A stretch of DNA of 11,582 nt from Thermoplasmata archaeon (GCA_021827885.1 JAKAUD010000032.1:1-11582); one strand, 5' to 3'; positions 1-7,035 are shown, numbered from the stretch's first letter. Translations and numbers: made by a program. Notes: generated from the sequence alone by a model not told the origin.

Positions 1-121
1 TACTGGTTTCAGGGCATTCTTTCCCACTTTTGCTCTTATGTTTTCTTGTGGTTGTTAGCGTAACTGGAAATTACGTAATACATTTTGATTGCTACTGAAT
101 CCTGTATTTTCTGTGAGAAAT

Positions 122-170
122 GATACAAAATATAATTATAGCGTCAACTGTATATAACCGCCATAGGACA
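122..170 (+). repeat. Copy 1 of a dispersed GCCATAG repeat
   Basis: This AT-rich stretch contains ACAAAATATAATTATAG, then a TATATAA block, then CGCCATAG. It resembles the reverse complement of 10597-10641 (ACAAAAATAATTATAG, CATATAA, GCCATAG) over about 45 nt with small gaps. The core is also seen at 10763-10787 and 11042-11066. The TATA-like block may act as a promoter, but no gene follows it on this strand. The rest of 1-193 shows no coding region that I can support. Confidence 0.4.
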
Positions 171-192
171 AAGGTTCAATGAACCTTTTTTT
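170..192. terminator. Hairpin with T7 tract, between the left edge and the 302-aa gene
   Basis: A perfect 8-bp inverted repeat (AAAGGTTC, loop AAT, GAACCTTT) runs into seven T residues on the plus strand. It lies directly downstream of the stop codon of the minus-strand gene at 194-1102. The T tract itself serves plus-strand transcripts coming from outside the window. Archaeal termination depends mainly on T tracts, so the plus direction is the better supported one. Confidence 0.5.
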
Positions 193-193
193 C

Positions 194-1102
194 CTACTGC
201 ACCGGGAAGGGAGTCAATTCCCTGATAATCAAGTTCCAGTCCTCATTTCTTTCAATTACATCTGAAACAATGCTTATCAAGGTGTTCACATCCTCTTTTG
301 AAATATAATACTCGGCAAACCAGTATTCGCTGTCGTACTTGTTCAATCTTAGCAAATAGTCCAAACCGTTTTTTCTGGATTCGGACTCAATTTCTTTTAT
401 AATCTGGTTTTGCGTGGTCCCCTCATAAATCTTTTCTGATTCACTTATCGGAATAAAATCTTCATTGGAACCGATCACGCCCTCCGTGATCCTGAATATC
501 GCATTTACTTTCTCCCCCACAATTGACTTAATCAACCTGATCCAGTTGGTTTTTACAGAGGTATCCCCGGCCTTTAGCACCCGTTCAGGAGGTTTGCTCA
601 CCATGCTCAGCACATAGATCGGCTTCTGGGAATTTATCGCGTGCAATGTCTTGTATATATCAACCTTCTTTCCAAAATCGATTATGGATATCCCAGTTTC
701 ATTCGAAACAATTTTTAGAATGAAATCAGAAACATTGCTCAGCATCATTTCATGGAATGAAAACTGTATGTGAAATTCATTTCCAATCAACTTGATGCTG
801 TTGAAATATACTGATGGAATATTCATGGCCTCAATCAGCGGTTTCACCTGGGACTCCTTATTAAATTCCATTATCCAGTAATCTTTTGCCTCCACTGAAG
901 ATGTGGCGTTGAGGAATATTTGGAAATCCCTTTCCGGCGTATTCCTCTTAGGGATAGAGAACCTTATGAGATTTTTATCCATATCAAGTTGCCCCATGGA
1001 ATATATTTTTGCGCTGGTGGCAAAGTTAAACGGCTGGGAATCTTCTTTCATCATAAGTTTGCAAGTCAGGTATGAACCATTGTCCCATTCTTCAATAAGC
1101 AC
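194..1102 (-). CDS. Protein of unknown function, 302 aa
   Basis: I do not recognise the family. The start is GTG (complement of 1100-1102), with an in-frame TAA two codons upstream, so the frame cannot extend further. The next in-frame ATG codons are at residues 17-18. The protein is soluble in appearance, with no signal peptide, no membrane helix and no cysteine motif. It alternates hydrophobic strands and amphipathic helices throughout. An N-terminal segment of about 110 residues and a segment around residues 110-150 (FSFHEM, then NVSDFILKIV) recall the sensor halves of archaeal regulators of the bacterio-opsin-activator type, but no helix-turn-helix is present at the C-terminus, so a regulator role is only a guess. 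The gene diverges from the coiled-coil pair at 1194, sharing a 91-bp spacer, and ends next to a hairpin. Confidence 0.78.
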   Translation of the reverse strand: MLIEEWDNGSYLTCKLMMKEDSQPFNFATSAKIYSMGQLDMDKNLIRFSIPKRNTPERDFQIFLNATSSVEAKDYWIMEFNKESQVKPLIEAMNIPSVYFNSIKLIGNEFHIQFSFHEMMLSNVSDFILKIVSNETGISIIDFGKKVDIYKTLHAINSQKPIYVLSMVSKPPERVLKAGDTSVKTNWIRLIKSIVGEKVNAIFRITEGVIGSNEDFIPISESEKIYEGTTQNQIIKEIESESRKNGLDYLLRLNKYDSEYWFAEYYISKEDVNTLISIVSDVIERNEDWNLIIRELTPFPVQ

Positions 1103-1162
1103 AGTTTAACATTTTAAACGTAGCTAATAACTTTTTCTATTGGAATTTTGCATGATTTCTAA

Positions 1163-1180
1163 ATGATTTTATATCTAATT
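1163..1180 (+). promoter_or_regulatory. TATA box of the coiled-coil gene pair
   Basis: TTTTATAT at 1167-1174 is centred about 23 nt before the ATG at 1194. This spacing places transcription start at or next to the start codon, as in a leaderless archaeal mRNA. Confidence 0.5.
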
Positions 1181-1193
1181 TCGTTAATATATC

Positions 1194-1412
1194 ATGATCA
1201 GTGATCTTTCAGACAGAATCAGAAATCGGACCGAAACATTAAGGCAAGTGAACGAGGAGATGAGAGAGGAAATCAAGAGGCTTGAGCAATCGGTAGCGAA
1301 TAATAGGAACATTCTGAATGGCATCATTAACGATTATGAAATATCAGAGGAATTGTTGTCAAAATTAAAGAAAATAAGTAATAATTCTATATACAAGGGT
1401 GCAGAAAGATGA
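1194..1412 (+). CDS. Small coiled-coil protein, 72 aa
   Basis: The family is not recognised. Residues about 3-40 are strongly charged and amphipathic, rich in Glu, Arg, Lys, Asn and Leu with heptad-like spacing (for example MREEIKRLEQSV), which predicts a coiled coil. A second helix covers residues 48-62. There are no cysteines and no membrane segment. The ATG at 1194 sits about 23 nt after a TATA box, which supports a leaderless start. The stop overlaps the next gene by 4 nt (ATGA at 1409-1412), so the two are surely co-transcribed and probably translationally coupled. This coupling and the matching helical character suggest that the two products bind each other. Function is unknown. Confidence 0.72.
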   Translation: MISDLSDRIRNRTETLRQVNEEMREEIKRLEQSVANNRNILNGIINDYEISEELLSKLKKISNNSIYKGAER

Positions 1413-1747
1413 TTGATATTACACTCCTGAGGAATATTCTATTCGTAGGCCAGGATGATCAAGATGAACTTAATGAGAATGAGGCTGCTTATTCCGAACT
1501 TGTTGATTCGCTCAAGGAGGAGCATTCAAGATACCTGGAAAACTTAGAAGCAATTTCGAAGCTTCATACACAATTTGCAACAATAAATTATGAGGTCCAC
1601 GAGAAATTTATGAACACACACAAGAACGCAATCGTCATGAAATCCTATCTTGCAGAGATTAAAATGCTGGGAATTCAGATAGATTTTGATTTATCAGAAG
1701 CAAACCGCATACTGGATCATTATTTAATGATAAATGAGTTTAAATGA
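1409..1747 (+). CDS. Small helical, acidic protein, 112 aa
   Basis: Second gene of the pair, starting in the ATGA overlap with the 72-aa gene. A weak GGGTG ribosome-binding sequence lies about 8 nt upstream. After a short hydrophobic start (ITLLRNILFV) the protein is acidic and helical. Residues 20-60 (NENEAAYSELVDSLKEEHSR onward) and 80-110 look like antiparallel long helices suited to a helical bundle or coiled-coil partner. No catalytic motif, cysteine cluster or membrane helix is visible. It ends 42 bp before the convergent iron-sulfur gene, with no T tract between them. I cannot assign a function. A structural or adaptor role is inferred from composition only. Confidence 0.75.
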   Translation: MIDITLLRNILFVGQDDQDELNENEAAYSELVDSLKEEHSRYLENLEAISKLHTQFATINYEVHEKFMNTHKNAIVMKSYLAEIKMLGIQIDFDLSEANRILDHYLMINEFK

Positions 1748-1789
1748 TGCCACTTGTCAATATTGCTATTTGATCCATTATCTGCAACT

Positions 1790-3802
1790 TCAATCAAGGC
1801 GTTTTGCTATGACTTCGCTTAAGTCTTGAATGTTCATCTTTTCCTCGCGGTTCGTGGTTTTTCTTGCATCGTCAAGCATCGTCATGCAATAAGGGCAAGC
1901 AGTTACAACTGTAGAGGCGTTTATTTTGTCTGCCATTTCTATTCTCTTATGGGAAACCATTGTTCCCTCGGTCTCCTGCATCCAGAGCCTTCCACCGCCT
2001 GCTCCGCAGCATAGTGCTTTGCTTTTGTTCTTCTCCATCTCTTCATAGTTGCTGGTGAATGAGCCAATAATTTCCCTGGGGGCATCATATATCTTATTGT
2101 ATCTCCCAAGATAGCAGGAATCGTGGTAGGTATATTTCTCATCTGAATCTGAGACCAGGGCTTTTACGCTGATTTTTTTATCGCTTATCAACCTGTTAAT
2201 ATATTCTGAGTGGTGGTAAACTTCCAGCTCTATTCCATATTCCTTATACTCATTCTTCAGGGAATTGAAACAGTGCGGGCACGCAGTGATGACTTTGTGG
2301 ATTTTTTTCTCCTTGAAAGTTTCGACGTTCTGTCTTATCATCATGTCTGCAAGATATTCATTTCCTGTTCTTCTGGCGGGATCTCCTGTGCATTTCTCAA
2401 GGCTGCCCAGGATGGCAAAGCTCACACCAGCCTTCTTAAGAATCTTGGTGACTGATTTAGCTATGTCCTGGTTCCTGTGATCATAGGAGCCAACGCATCC
2501 CACCCAATATAGGACATCATAATTTGCGTCCGGAGTCTTAGAGAGATCAACGACATCAAGGTTAGCAGCCCAGTCTCCCCTGGTTGACGGATCAATCGCA
2601 TATGGGCTTGAATACGCCTCAATATTTCTAAAGAGATCCAGAGTCTCCTTCGGAGCCTTTCCCTGATTAAGAACCAGGGATCTCCTCATATCGATTATCT
2701 TTGGCACATGATCGATCATGACAGGGCACTGTTCAACGCACGCCATGCAGGTTGTGCATGACCACAGATCCTTTTCCAGTATTGGTTCGCCAATCACAGT
2801 TTTAAAAACTTCTTCAGGGTGTTCACTATTCTTCCTGAACTCCTTACCCTGGGCCATGACAGTTTCCCTGATATCCCATATGATATCTCTGGGAGACAAT
2901 GTTTTTCCTGTCAAATTTGCAGGGCAGTTATCAGTGCACCTTCCGCATTCAGTGCAGGAATAGAAATCAAAATAATCTTTCCATGTGAAATCTCTTATGT
3001 CTGTTGCGCCAAATCTCGTCTCCTTCTCAAAGTCAATGGGCAAGGGAGTTGCTTGTGTTTCCTTGGAAAATAACACGTTAAACGGAGCAGCGAAGAGATG
3101 GAGGTGCTTTGATCTGGGAATATAGATCAGGAATACCATGAAATCAAGAGCATGAATCCAGAAGGCTGTCCAGAAAATATAATAAACATACGAAGAAGGA
3201 GCCTTTGGAATTATTGATGCGAATGCATAAGACACAGGCTGAAGATAATTCGGAGTTCCGGTGTGGACAATAAAAGTGTAACCGGCCAATAAACCCTGCA
3301 TATTGAGAATTGACATTACCAAATAAGTACCCATCAGGAGGCCAATGAGAACCAGTATGAAAGCGGCTTCAAAACCGTTGAAACCCTGATACCTCTTGAT
3401 CTTGAGGCCCCATCTCCTGATTGCAGCATAGATAACATCTGCAATCACTAGTGCAGCGAATATGTTTACGGTAAAGAACACCAGATTGGATAGCAGGCCC
3501 GGTGAAAACAGCTGAATAGAAAGAATTGTCACCGAGAAGAAATCCATGGAATATGCACCAAATACGATGAATCCCCAAAACATGAGGGCGTGCATTATTC
3601 CTGCAAACGGATCCTTGAATAGCTTTCCCTGAAGGAAAACGTTCCTGATCATCAAATAAATTCTTCTCCCCAAGTCAAGCTTTAAAGCAGGTTTTTTTAG
3701 GGGTATTTTCACAGCATCCCAGAGAATCTCATAAATTTTGTAAAAGAAAGCCGCTATTGCAATCAGAATCCCTACTAGAACTATAACTGAAACTAAATCC
3801 AT
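1790..3802 (-). CDS. Membrane-anchored HdrD/GlpC-like Fe-S oxidoreductase, probable ETF:quinone oxidoreductase, 670 aa
   Basis: Domains in order: five or so membrane helices (about residues 3-25, 68-88, 103-127, 144-168, 205-228), resembling the haem-b NarI-like gamma subunit; a ferredoxin-type pair of 4Fe-4S motifs (Cys283/286/289/293 and Cys349/352/355/359, each CxxCxxCxxxCP); then two CCG-type domains. CCG domain 1 has Cys436, Cys471 and Cys508/511, with KCTGDPARR in place of CCG, which is usual for this family. CCG domain 2 has Cys563, Cys598-Cys599-Gly600 and Cys636/639. This architecture is that of membrane Fe-S proteins known in bacteria to take electrons from electron transfer flavoprotein and reduce menaquinone. 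The etfBA operon lies 1.4 kb away on the same strand and no FixC/FixX homologue is in the window, which supports that role here. The ATG is preceded by GGTG at 7 nt. Heterodisulfide reduction in methanogenesis is unlikely. Quinone specificity cannot be read from sequence. Confidence 0.92.
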   Translation of the reverse strand: MDLVSVIVLVGILIAIAAFFYKIYEILWDAVKIPLKKPALKLDLGRRIYLMIRNVFLQGKLFKDPFAGIMHALMFWGFIVFGAYSMDFFSVTILSIQLFSPGLLSNLVFFTVNIFAALVIADVIYAAIRRWGLKIKRYQGFNGFEAAFILVLIGLLMGTYLVMSILNMQGLLAGYTFIVHTGTPNYLQPVSYAFASIIPKAPSSYVYYIFWTAFWIHALDFMVFLIYIPRSKHLHLFAAPFNVLFSKETQATPLPIDFEKETRFGATDIRDFTWKDYFDFYSCTECGRCTDNCPANLTGKTLSPRDIIWDIRETVMAQGKEFRKNSEHPEEVFKTVIGEPILEKDLWSCTTCMACVEQCPVMIDHVPKIIDMRRSLVLNQGKAPKETLDLFRNIEAYSSPYAIDPSTRGDWAANLDVVDLSKTPDANYDVLYWVGCVGSYDHRNQDIAKSVTKILKKAGVSFAILGSLEKCTGDPARRTGNEYLADMMIRQNVETFKEKKIHKVITACPHCFNSLKNEYKEYGIELEVYHHSEYINRLISDKKISVKALVSDSDEKYTYHDSCYLGRYNKIYDAPREIIGSFTSNYEEMEKNKSKALCCGAGGGRLWMQETEGTMVSHKRIEMADKINASTVVTACPYCMTMLDDARKTTNREEKMNIQDLSEVIAKRLD

Positions 3803-3893
3803 ATCCAGGCACCACTGATAGATCGATACGATCCTTAACTGTGGATAAAGGTAAGGTTAAAAAAGTAATCGATTTCGACACTCAAGTTTCACA

Positions 3894-3977
3894 ATGAAAA
3901 AGCATTATCATTTTGGTACATATGTTAAGAAACATCCTGTAACTCATCTCCATGTTGGCTTAAAATATCATGGATAG
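3894..3977 (+). CDS. Possible His-rich small ORF, 27 aa
   Basis: An ATG-initiated frame of 27 codons ends in TAG. Six of the 27 residues are His (positions 4, 6, 14, 18, 20, 26) and five are Lys, including HYH and HLH patterns that could bind a metal. A TATA-like GTTAAAAAA lies about 33 nt upstream. It sits in the 220-bp divergent spacer, 45 nt ahead of the metallo-beta-lactamase-fold gene. At this length the frame may be chance, and no conservation can be checked here. Confidence 0.22.
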   Translation: MKKHYHFGTYVKKHPVTHLHVGLKYHG

Positions 3978-3987
3978 TAATTGCTAA

Positions 3988-4002
3988 AAAAATGTATATA
4001 CC
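3988..4002 (+). promoter_or_regulatory. TATA box that decides the start of the MBL-fold gene
   Basis: The block ATGTATATA at 3992-4000 is centred about 26 nt before the ATG at 4023. This fits a leaderless transcript starting at 4023 and argues against the longer reading from the TTG at 3981, because the box would then lie inside the coding region. Confidence 0.55.
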
Positions 4003-4022
4003 AGTATAGCGTAGATGCTTCA

Positions 4023-4661
4023 ATGTTAGTACCGGTTAGAAAAGACGTTTTCAGATGGGAGGCTCCGGATCCTGCAGACGACTGGATGATGGTTGGTCAT
4101 CTGTTTGTCAGGGAGACTGGGGTTGTATTCGTTGACCCGCCAATGGTTCCCGGACTTCTCGAGGCGGCCAGACGATTGGGTAAATTCGAAGCAATCCTGA
4201 TTACAGAGCAGAATCACACGAGAGCAGCGAGATTCATATCAAAGAGGGCAGGCATACCGGTGTACCTTCCTGAATCGATTCCAGGAGCGGTGGAACCATG
4301 GGAAGCAGAGAGAGTGAAGCAGATAGGTGACTTCGAAATGTATGAAGCCGGTAATGTCATAGGATTCCAGGCATACAAGTTCGGGGAGGATTATGCCCTC
4401 CTTTCCGACAAGAAGGAACTCCTGGTTGGAGATAATGCTCGGGGCGACGCAAAAGGAAACGTGCTGATATTCCCGGAATGGTTCAATTTGTATTCGCCCG
4501 GAACTCCATACCCGGCCCCGGAAGATTTCTCCAGGGAGTGGAGGGATTCTCTCAGGGAGCAGTTCAAAGACATAGTCAAAACTACTGGGGCAAATTCTCT
4601 CTTGGCATCCCATAACTACGACATCATTGGAAACTTACAAGAACGAACCAACAAACTTTAG
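4023..4661 (+). CDS. Metallo-beta-lactamase-fold protein with degenerate metal site, 212 aa
   Basis: The order of elements is that of an MBL-fold hydrolase: an early strand ending in DPP (38-40), a helix GLLEAARRLG (44-53), the strand AILIT (57-61), then a helix, GIPVYLP (77-83), LLVGD (133-137) and LASHN (194-198). The canonical HxHxDH zinc motif after the strand is replaced by TEQNHTRAA (61-69), which keeps His65 only. Asp137 and His197 match later ligand positions. A similar TNRHHxR variant is common in some prokaryotic MBL-like proteins, so a changed or lost metal site is likely. The reaction is unknown. An in-frame TTG at 3981 would add 14 residues, but the TATA position favours ATG 4023. 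The gene is about 50 percent GC where sampled, richer than its neighbours, and is the only plus-strand gene inside the electron-transfer cluster. Confidence 0.8.
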   Translation: MLVPVRKDVFRWEAPDPADDWMMVGHLFVRETGVVFVDPPMVPGLLEAARRLGKFEAILITEQNHTRAARFISKRAGIPVYLPESIPGAVEPWEAERVKQIGDFEMYEAGNVIGFQAYKFGEDYALLSDKKELLVGDNARGDAKGNVLIFPEWFNLYSPGTPYPAPEDFSREWRDSLREQFKDIVKTTGANSLLASHNYDIIGNLQERTNKL

Positions 4662-4702
4662 GGCATCTTCTCAGCAGAGGGATGCCTCCGTCTCTCTTTT
4701 TT
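4662..4702 (+). terminator. Hairpin and T-rich tract after the MBL-fold gene
   Basis: GGCATC (4662-4667) pairs with GATGCC (4681-4686), with an inner CTC/GAG stem closing an AGCA loop. A pyrimidine tract ending in six T residues follows. It begins one base after the TAG stop of the plus-strand gene and lies between that gene and the convergent ridA. Confidence 0.55.
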
Positions 4703-4737
4703 CCAGAAGATTGGATGAAATGCGGGACAATTCATCT

Positions 4738-5123
4738 TCATATTTCTGCTACTGCATCGATCTCGATCAGGATATCTGGTCTGAACAACCTGCGTGCTTC
4801 AACAGCCCTGCTCACCGGAGGGTGATCCTTGTCGATGTACTCGTCCCTTACCGCCCGAATCTCTGGAGGGTGCCATAGTCCGCACAATAGTAATTCAGCT
4901 TCACTATGTTGTCCATGCTTCCGCCAGCAGAAGTTACCGCCGACTTTATGTTCTCGAACACCTGTCTTGTTTGAGAGGCGTAATCATCCTTTCTAACAAG
5001 GTTTCCCTCCTGATCGAGGGCAACCTGACCAGTTATTAAAAAGATCTTTCCCTTGGTCATCTCTGCCATGTGCGAATACCCGTTGGGTTTGTGAATGCTT
5101 TTTTGACTGTACAATTTTGTCAT
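4738..5123 (-). pseudogene. ridA: RidA family reactive-intermediate deaminase, disrupted by one frameshift
   Basis: RidA proteins are small trimeric enzymes that hydrolyse reactive enamine/imine intermediates such as 2-aminoacrylate. The frame opened at ATG 5123 reads TKLYSQKSIHKPNGYSHMAE, then the family pattern FLITGQVALDQEGNLV and QTRQVFENIKSAVTSAGGSM, and meets TAA at 4848. The next frame continues exactly where the family should: AVRDEYIDKDHPPVSRAVEA, followed by a strand resembling ILIEIDAVAEI and a TGA at 4738-4740. A single missing base within 4851-4857 (G/C run) explains both parts. The joined product would be 128 aa, the normal family size, and keeps the conserved Arg in VSRAVEA. 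Either a recent mutation or a sequencing error is possible. The upstream ATG at 5150 would add nine residues absent from typical members; AAGGTAGGA before 5123 may be the ribosome-binding site. Confidence 0.85.
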
Positions 5124-5159
5124 CGTAATCCTACCTTTCGAGCTACACATGGTCTCATT

Positions 5160-5213
5160 GAGAAAGGTATATCGATAGATTTGGACATATGGAGTAAATA
5201 TATTTAAAAAAAA
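5160..5213 (-). promoter_or_regulatory. ridA promoter region overlapping the etfA 3' T tract
   Basis: On the minus strand, eight T residues (complement of 5206-5213) follow the etfA stop within 5 nt and probably end the etf transcript. TTTAAATATATTTA (complement of 5195-5208) and CGATATACC (complement of 5166-5174) follow and can serve as TATA boxes for ridA. The second is centred 47 nt from ATG 5123, leaving a leader of about 20 nt that would hold the ribosome-binding site. Confidence 0.4.
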
Positions 5214-5217
5214 TAAT

Positions 5218-6108
5218 TTACGAAAGTCCTTTAACTATTTTTGGGATTATTTGATAAAGGTCTCCAACAAGGCCATAATCGCATTCCTCAAATATGGGAG
5301 CTGTTTTGTCCTTGTTAATCGCAATTACGATCTTGGATCCTCGCATTCCAGCAATATGCTGGATTTGCCCGGAAACACCGACACCAACATATATGGCTGG
5401 CCTGACCTTTTTCCCGGATAGGCCTATCTGTCTATCCTCTCCAAGCCATTGATAATCCAGGCAAACCGGCCTTGAACCTGCGATCTCTCCGTGCACAGCC
5501 TTTACTAACGGTTCCACAGAGGCTATTCCTTCCTTCTTCCCCAGTCCCCTTCCTATGCATATAATTATTTTTGCGCTCTCAATATTGCTTCCTTCTGTCG
5601 CCTTTGCTTGCTTGCTGATTATTTTCAGCCTCGAAGAAGGTGCATCAATAGGGATAAGCTCCGAAGCCTTGTCAACCTTTATGGCATCCGATATTCCGGG
5701 TGATACCGTAAATATTTTAGCCTCTGATTCTTCTTCAAGAAGTGTTTTTCCACCCAAATAGAATCTCTTCGTTGTTGCCTTTGAGCCATTAAAGGAGATC
5801 TCATTTATCTCCGGAACAATGGGAAATTGAAGAGACACAGATAACATCCCTGCAACTTCCCTTCCAAGAATACTGGAACTTAGGAATATTGCATCAGGGT
5901 TCTCTTTTTTGAAAACATCCTCGATTATAGAAGTAACACTGTCGTAAAGGGCATCACCCTTTATTGAATAGATCTTGGAAGCTCCATATTTCAAAGAATC
6001 ATTGGATGATTTTTCCAGTCCAATTCCTACGACATCACCCATTTCCCTCAGGTATGTAATCATCTGGGATAGCGAACCGCCATTTTCTGAGAATACAAGA
6101 AACTTCAT
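5218..6108 (-). CDS. etfA: Electron transfer flavoprotein alpha subunit, 296 aa
   Basis: EtfA and EtfB form a soluble heterodimer that carries electrons on FAD from acyl-CoA dehydrogenases to a membrane oxidoreductase. The C-terminal FAD domain is complete: GRGLGKKE (186-193), GSRP (211-214), QIGLSG (227-232), the family signature IYVGVGVSGQIQHIAGM (239-255), INKD (264-267) and DYGLVGDL (277-284). The N-terminal domain is present, and the total is slightly shorter than the usual 310-320 aa. The ATG overlaps the etfB stop (ATGA) and is preceded by a strong GGAGGGG 5 nt upstream, which fixes the start. It is second in the etfBA operon and is followed by a T8 tract. Confidence 0.96.
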   Translation of the reverse strand: MKFLVFSENGGSLSQMITYLREMGDVVGIGLEKSSNDSLKYGASKIYSIKGDALYDSVTSIIEDVFKKENPDAIFLSSSILGREVAGMLSVSLQFPIVPEINEISFNGSKATTKRFYLGGKTLLEEESEAKIFTVSPGISDAIKVDKASELIPIDAPSSRLKIISKQAKATEGSNIESAKIIICIGRGLGKKEGIASVEPLVKAVHGEIAGSRPVCLDYQWLGEDRQIGLSGKKVRPAIYVGVGVSGQIQHIAGMRGSKIVIAINKDKTAPIFEECDYGLVGDLYQIIPKIVKGLS

Positions 6109-6848
6109 TTCATCCCCTCCTTCAGCACTTTCACTACCTCCGGGATTCCCTTATCTATATCCTCAAAAACGAGTTTTCTTCTCTCGCTTTTTGGAGCCCT
6201 GTTAGAAAGCAGCTTCACGTTTGCCGGAATCACAGTGCTCATTTTCTCTGTTTTAACAGGTTTCCTCCCCGCAGCCATTATCTGCATAACCGGAGGAAGT
6301 CTTGGTTCATTTATCTCCTGGCTGATTGATATTATTGCTGGCATGGTTGACTCCATTTCTACAACATCTTCTTCCTGAATTCTTGTTATTTTGACCTTTT
6401 CATCTATTATTTCAATTTTTCCGGCATTTCCCAGCAATGGTTCCTCCAGAAATGACGAAATCATTCCCGGAATCAGACCTGTTATCGAATCAGCAGACTG
6501 GTTTCCCAATATTACCAGATCGTGCTTTATTTCCTTAATCTTGGTTGCAAGTATCCTAGCGGTATTGGAAGGGTTATGTTCCTCATAACCATCTATAATT
6601 ATTCCCTCATCTGCCCCAATTGCAAAGGCCTTCTTCATGACAGCGGAAGACTGATCATTGCCAAGGAGAATTGCCGTGACTTTCCCTTTGTACTTTTCCT
6701 TGATCCTTACCGCCTCTTCTACAGCGTGTTCGCTTAAAGTTTCAACAGTCCTTGGAACGTTTTTCGTTATTGGTTCTCTGGTGGCCGAATCAATCTTGAC
6801 CTGCTCCAGATCAGGCATCTGCTTTACCAGAACTATTACATCTACCAT
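6105..6848 (-). CDS. etfB: Electron transfer flavoprotein beta subunit, 247 aa
   Basis: Partner of EtfA, contributing the nucleotide-binding fold. Seen in the sequence: VKQMPD (8-13), LSEHAVEEAVRIKE (38-51), GAD (78-80), GNQSAD (115-120), the signature region VKITRIQEEDVVEME (152-166) leading to MPAIIS, and NEPRLPP (180-186). Length fits the family (about 250 aa). First gene of the operon; the stop overlaps the etfA start. AGGT lies 6 nt before the ATG. Whether this ETF is the simple or the electron-bifurcating type cannot be settled by eye. The lack of FixC/FixX nearby and the HdrD-like gene suggest the acyl-CoA-to-quinone route. Confidence 0.96.
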   Translation of the reverse strand: MVDVIVLVKQMPDLEQVKIDSATREPITKNVPRTVETLSEHAVEEAVRIKEKYKGKVTAILLGNDQSSAVMKKAFAIGADEGIIIDGYEEHNPSNTARILATKIKEIKHDLVILGNQSADSITGLIPGMISSFLEEPLLGNAGKIEIIDEKVKITRIQEEDVVEMESTMPAIISISQEINEPRLPPVMQIMAAGRKPVKTEKMSTVIPANVKLLSNRAPKSERRKLVFEDIDKGIPEVVKVLKEGMK

Positions 6849-6854
6849 CTTATT

Positions 6855-6892
6855 ACCTAAATGGAGATGTTCTTACGTTCTTTATATTTTTC
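6855..6892 (-). promoter_or_regulatory. etfBA promoter and ribosome-binding site
   Basis: AAAATATAAA (complement of 6881-6890) is centred 37 nt before the etfB ATG. Transcription would start about 12 nt ahead of the gene, giving a short leader that contains AGGT. Unlike several other genes here, this one appears to have a leader with a ribosome-binding site. Confidence 0.5.
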
Positions 6893-7035
6893 CAATTAAT
6901 ATTGAGGTATTAGCTAATGCAATATTCTCCAAGGAAGTTCGGCTTCTCAGGCTTGTCATGACCAATTGATTCAGTATAGAAGGTTGAAAAAACCTGGTAT
7001 GAATTAGATACGAAATCCTGATCTTGAAAGATTAA

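Noticed and set aside
1..75. Open minus-strand frame running off the left edge (…RKHKSKSGKECPET…)
   Set aside because: About 20 codons after a stop, with no start codon, so it cannot be called a gene.
1826..3578. Several frames of 60-85 aa opposite or out of phase with the 670-aa gene
   Set aside because: They lie fully inside a gene with a clear protein family match and have low-complexity or atypical composition; they are shadows.
3981..4022. TTG start giving the MBL-fold protein 14 extra residues
   Set aside because: The TATA box lies inside this extension and is well placed for the ATG at 4023. The extra residues do not resemble the family.
5124..5150. Upstream ATG for ridA
   Set aside because: It would add nine residues ahead of the usual RidA N-terminus. 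ATG 5123 fits the family length.
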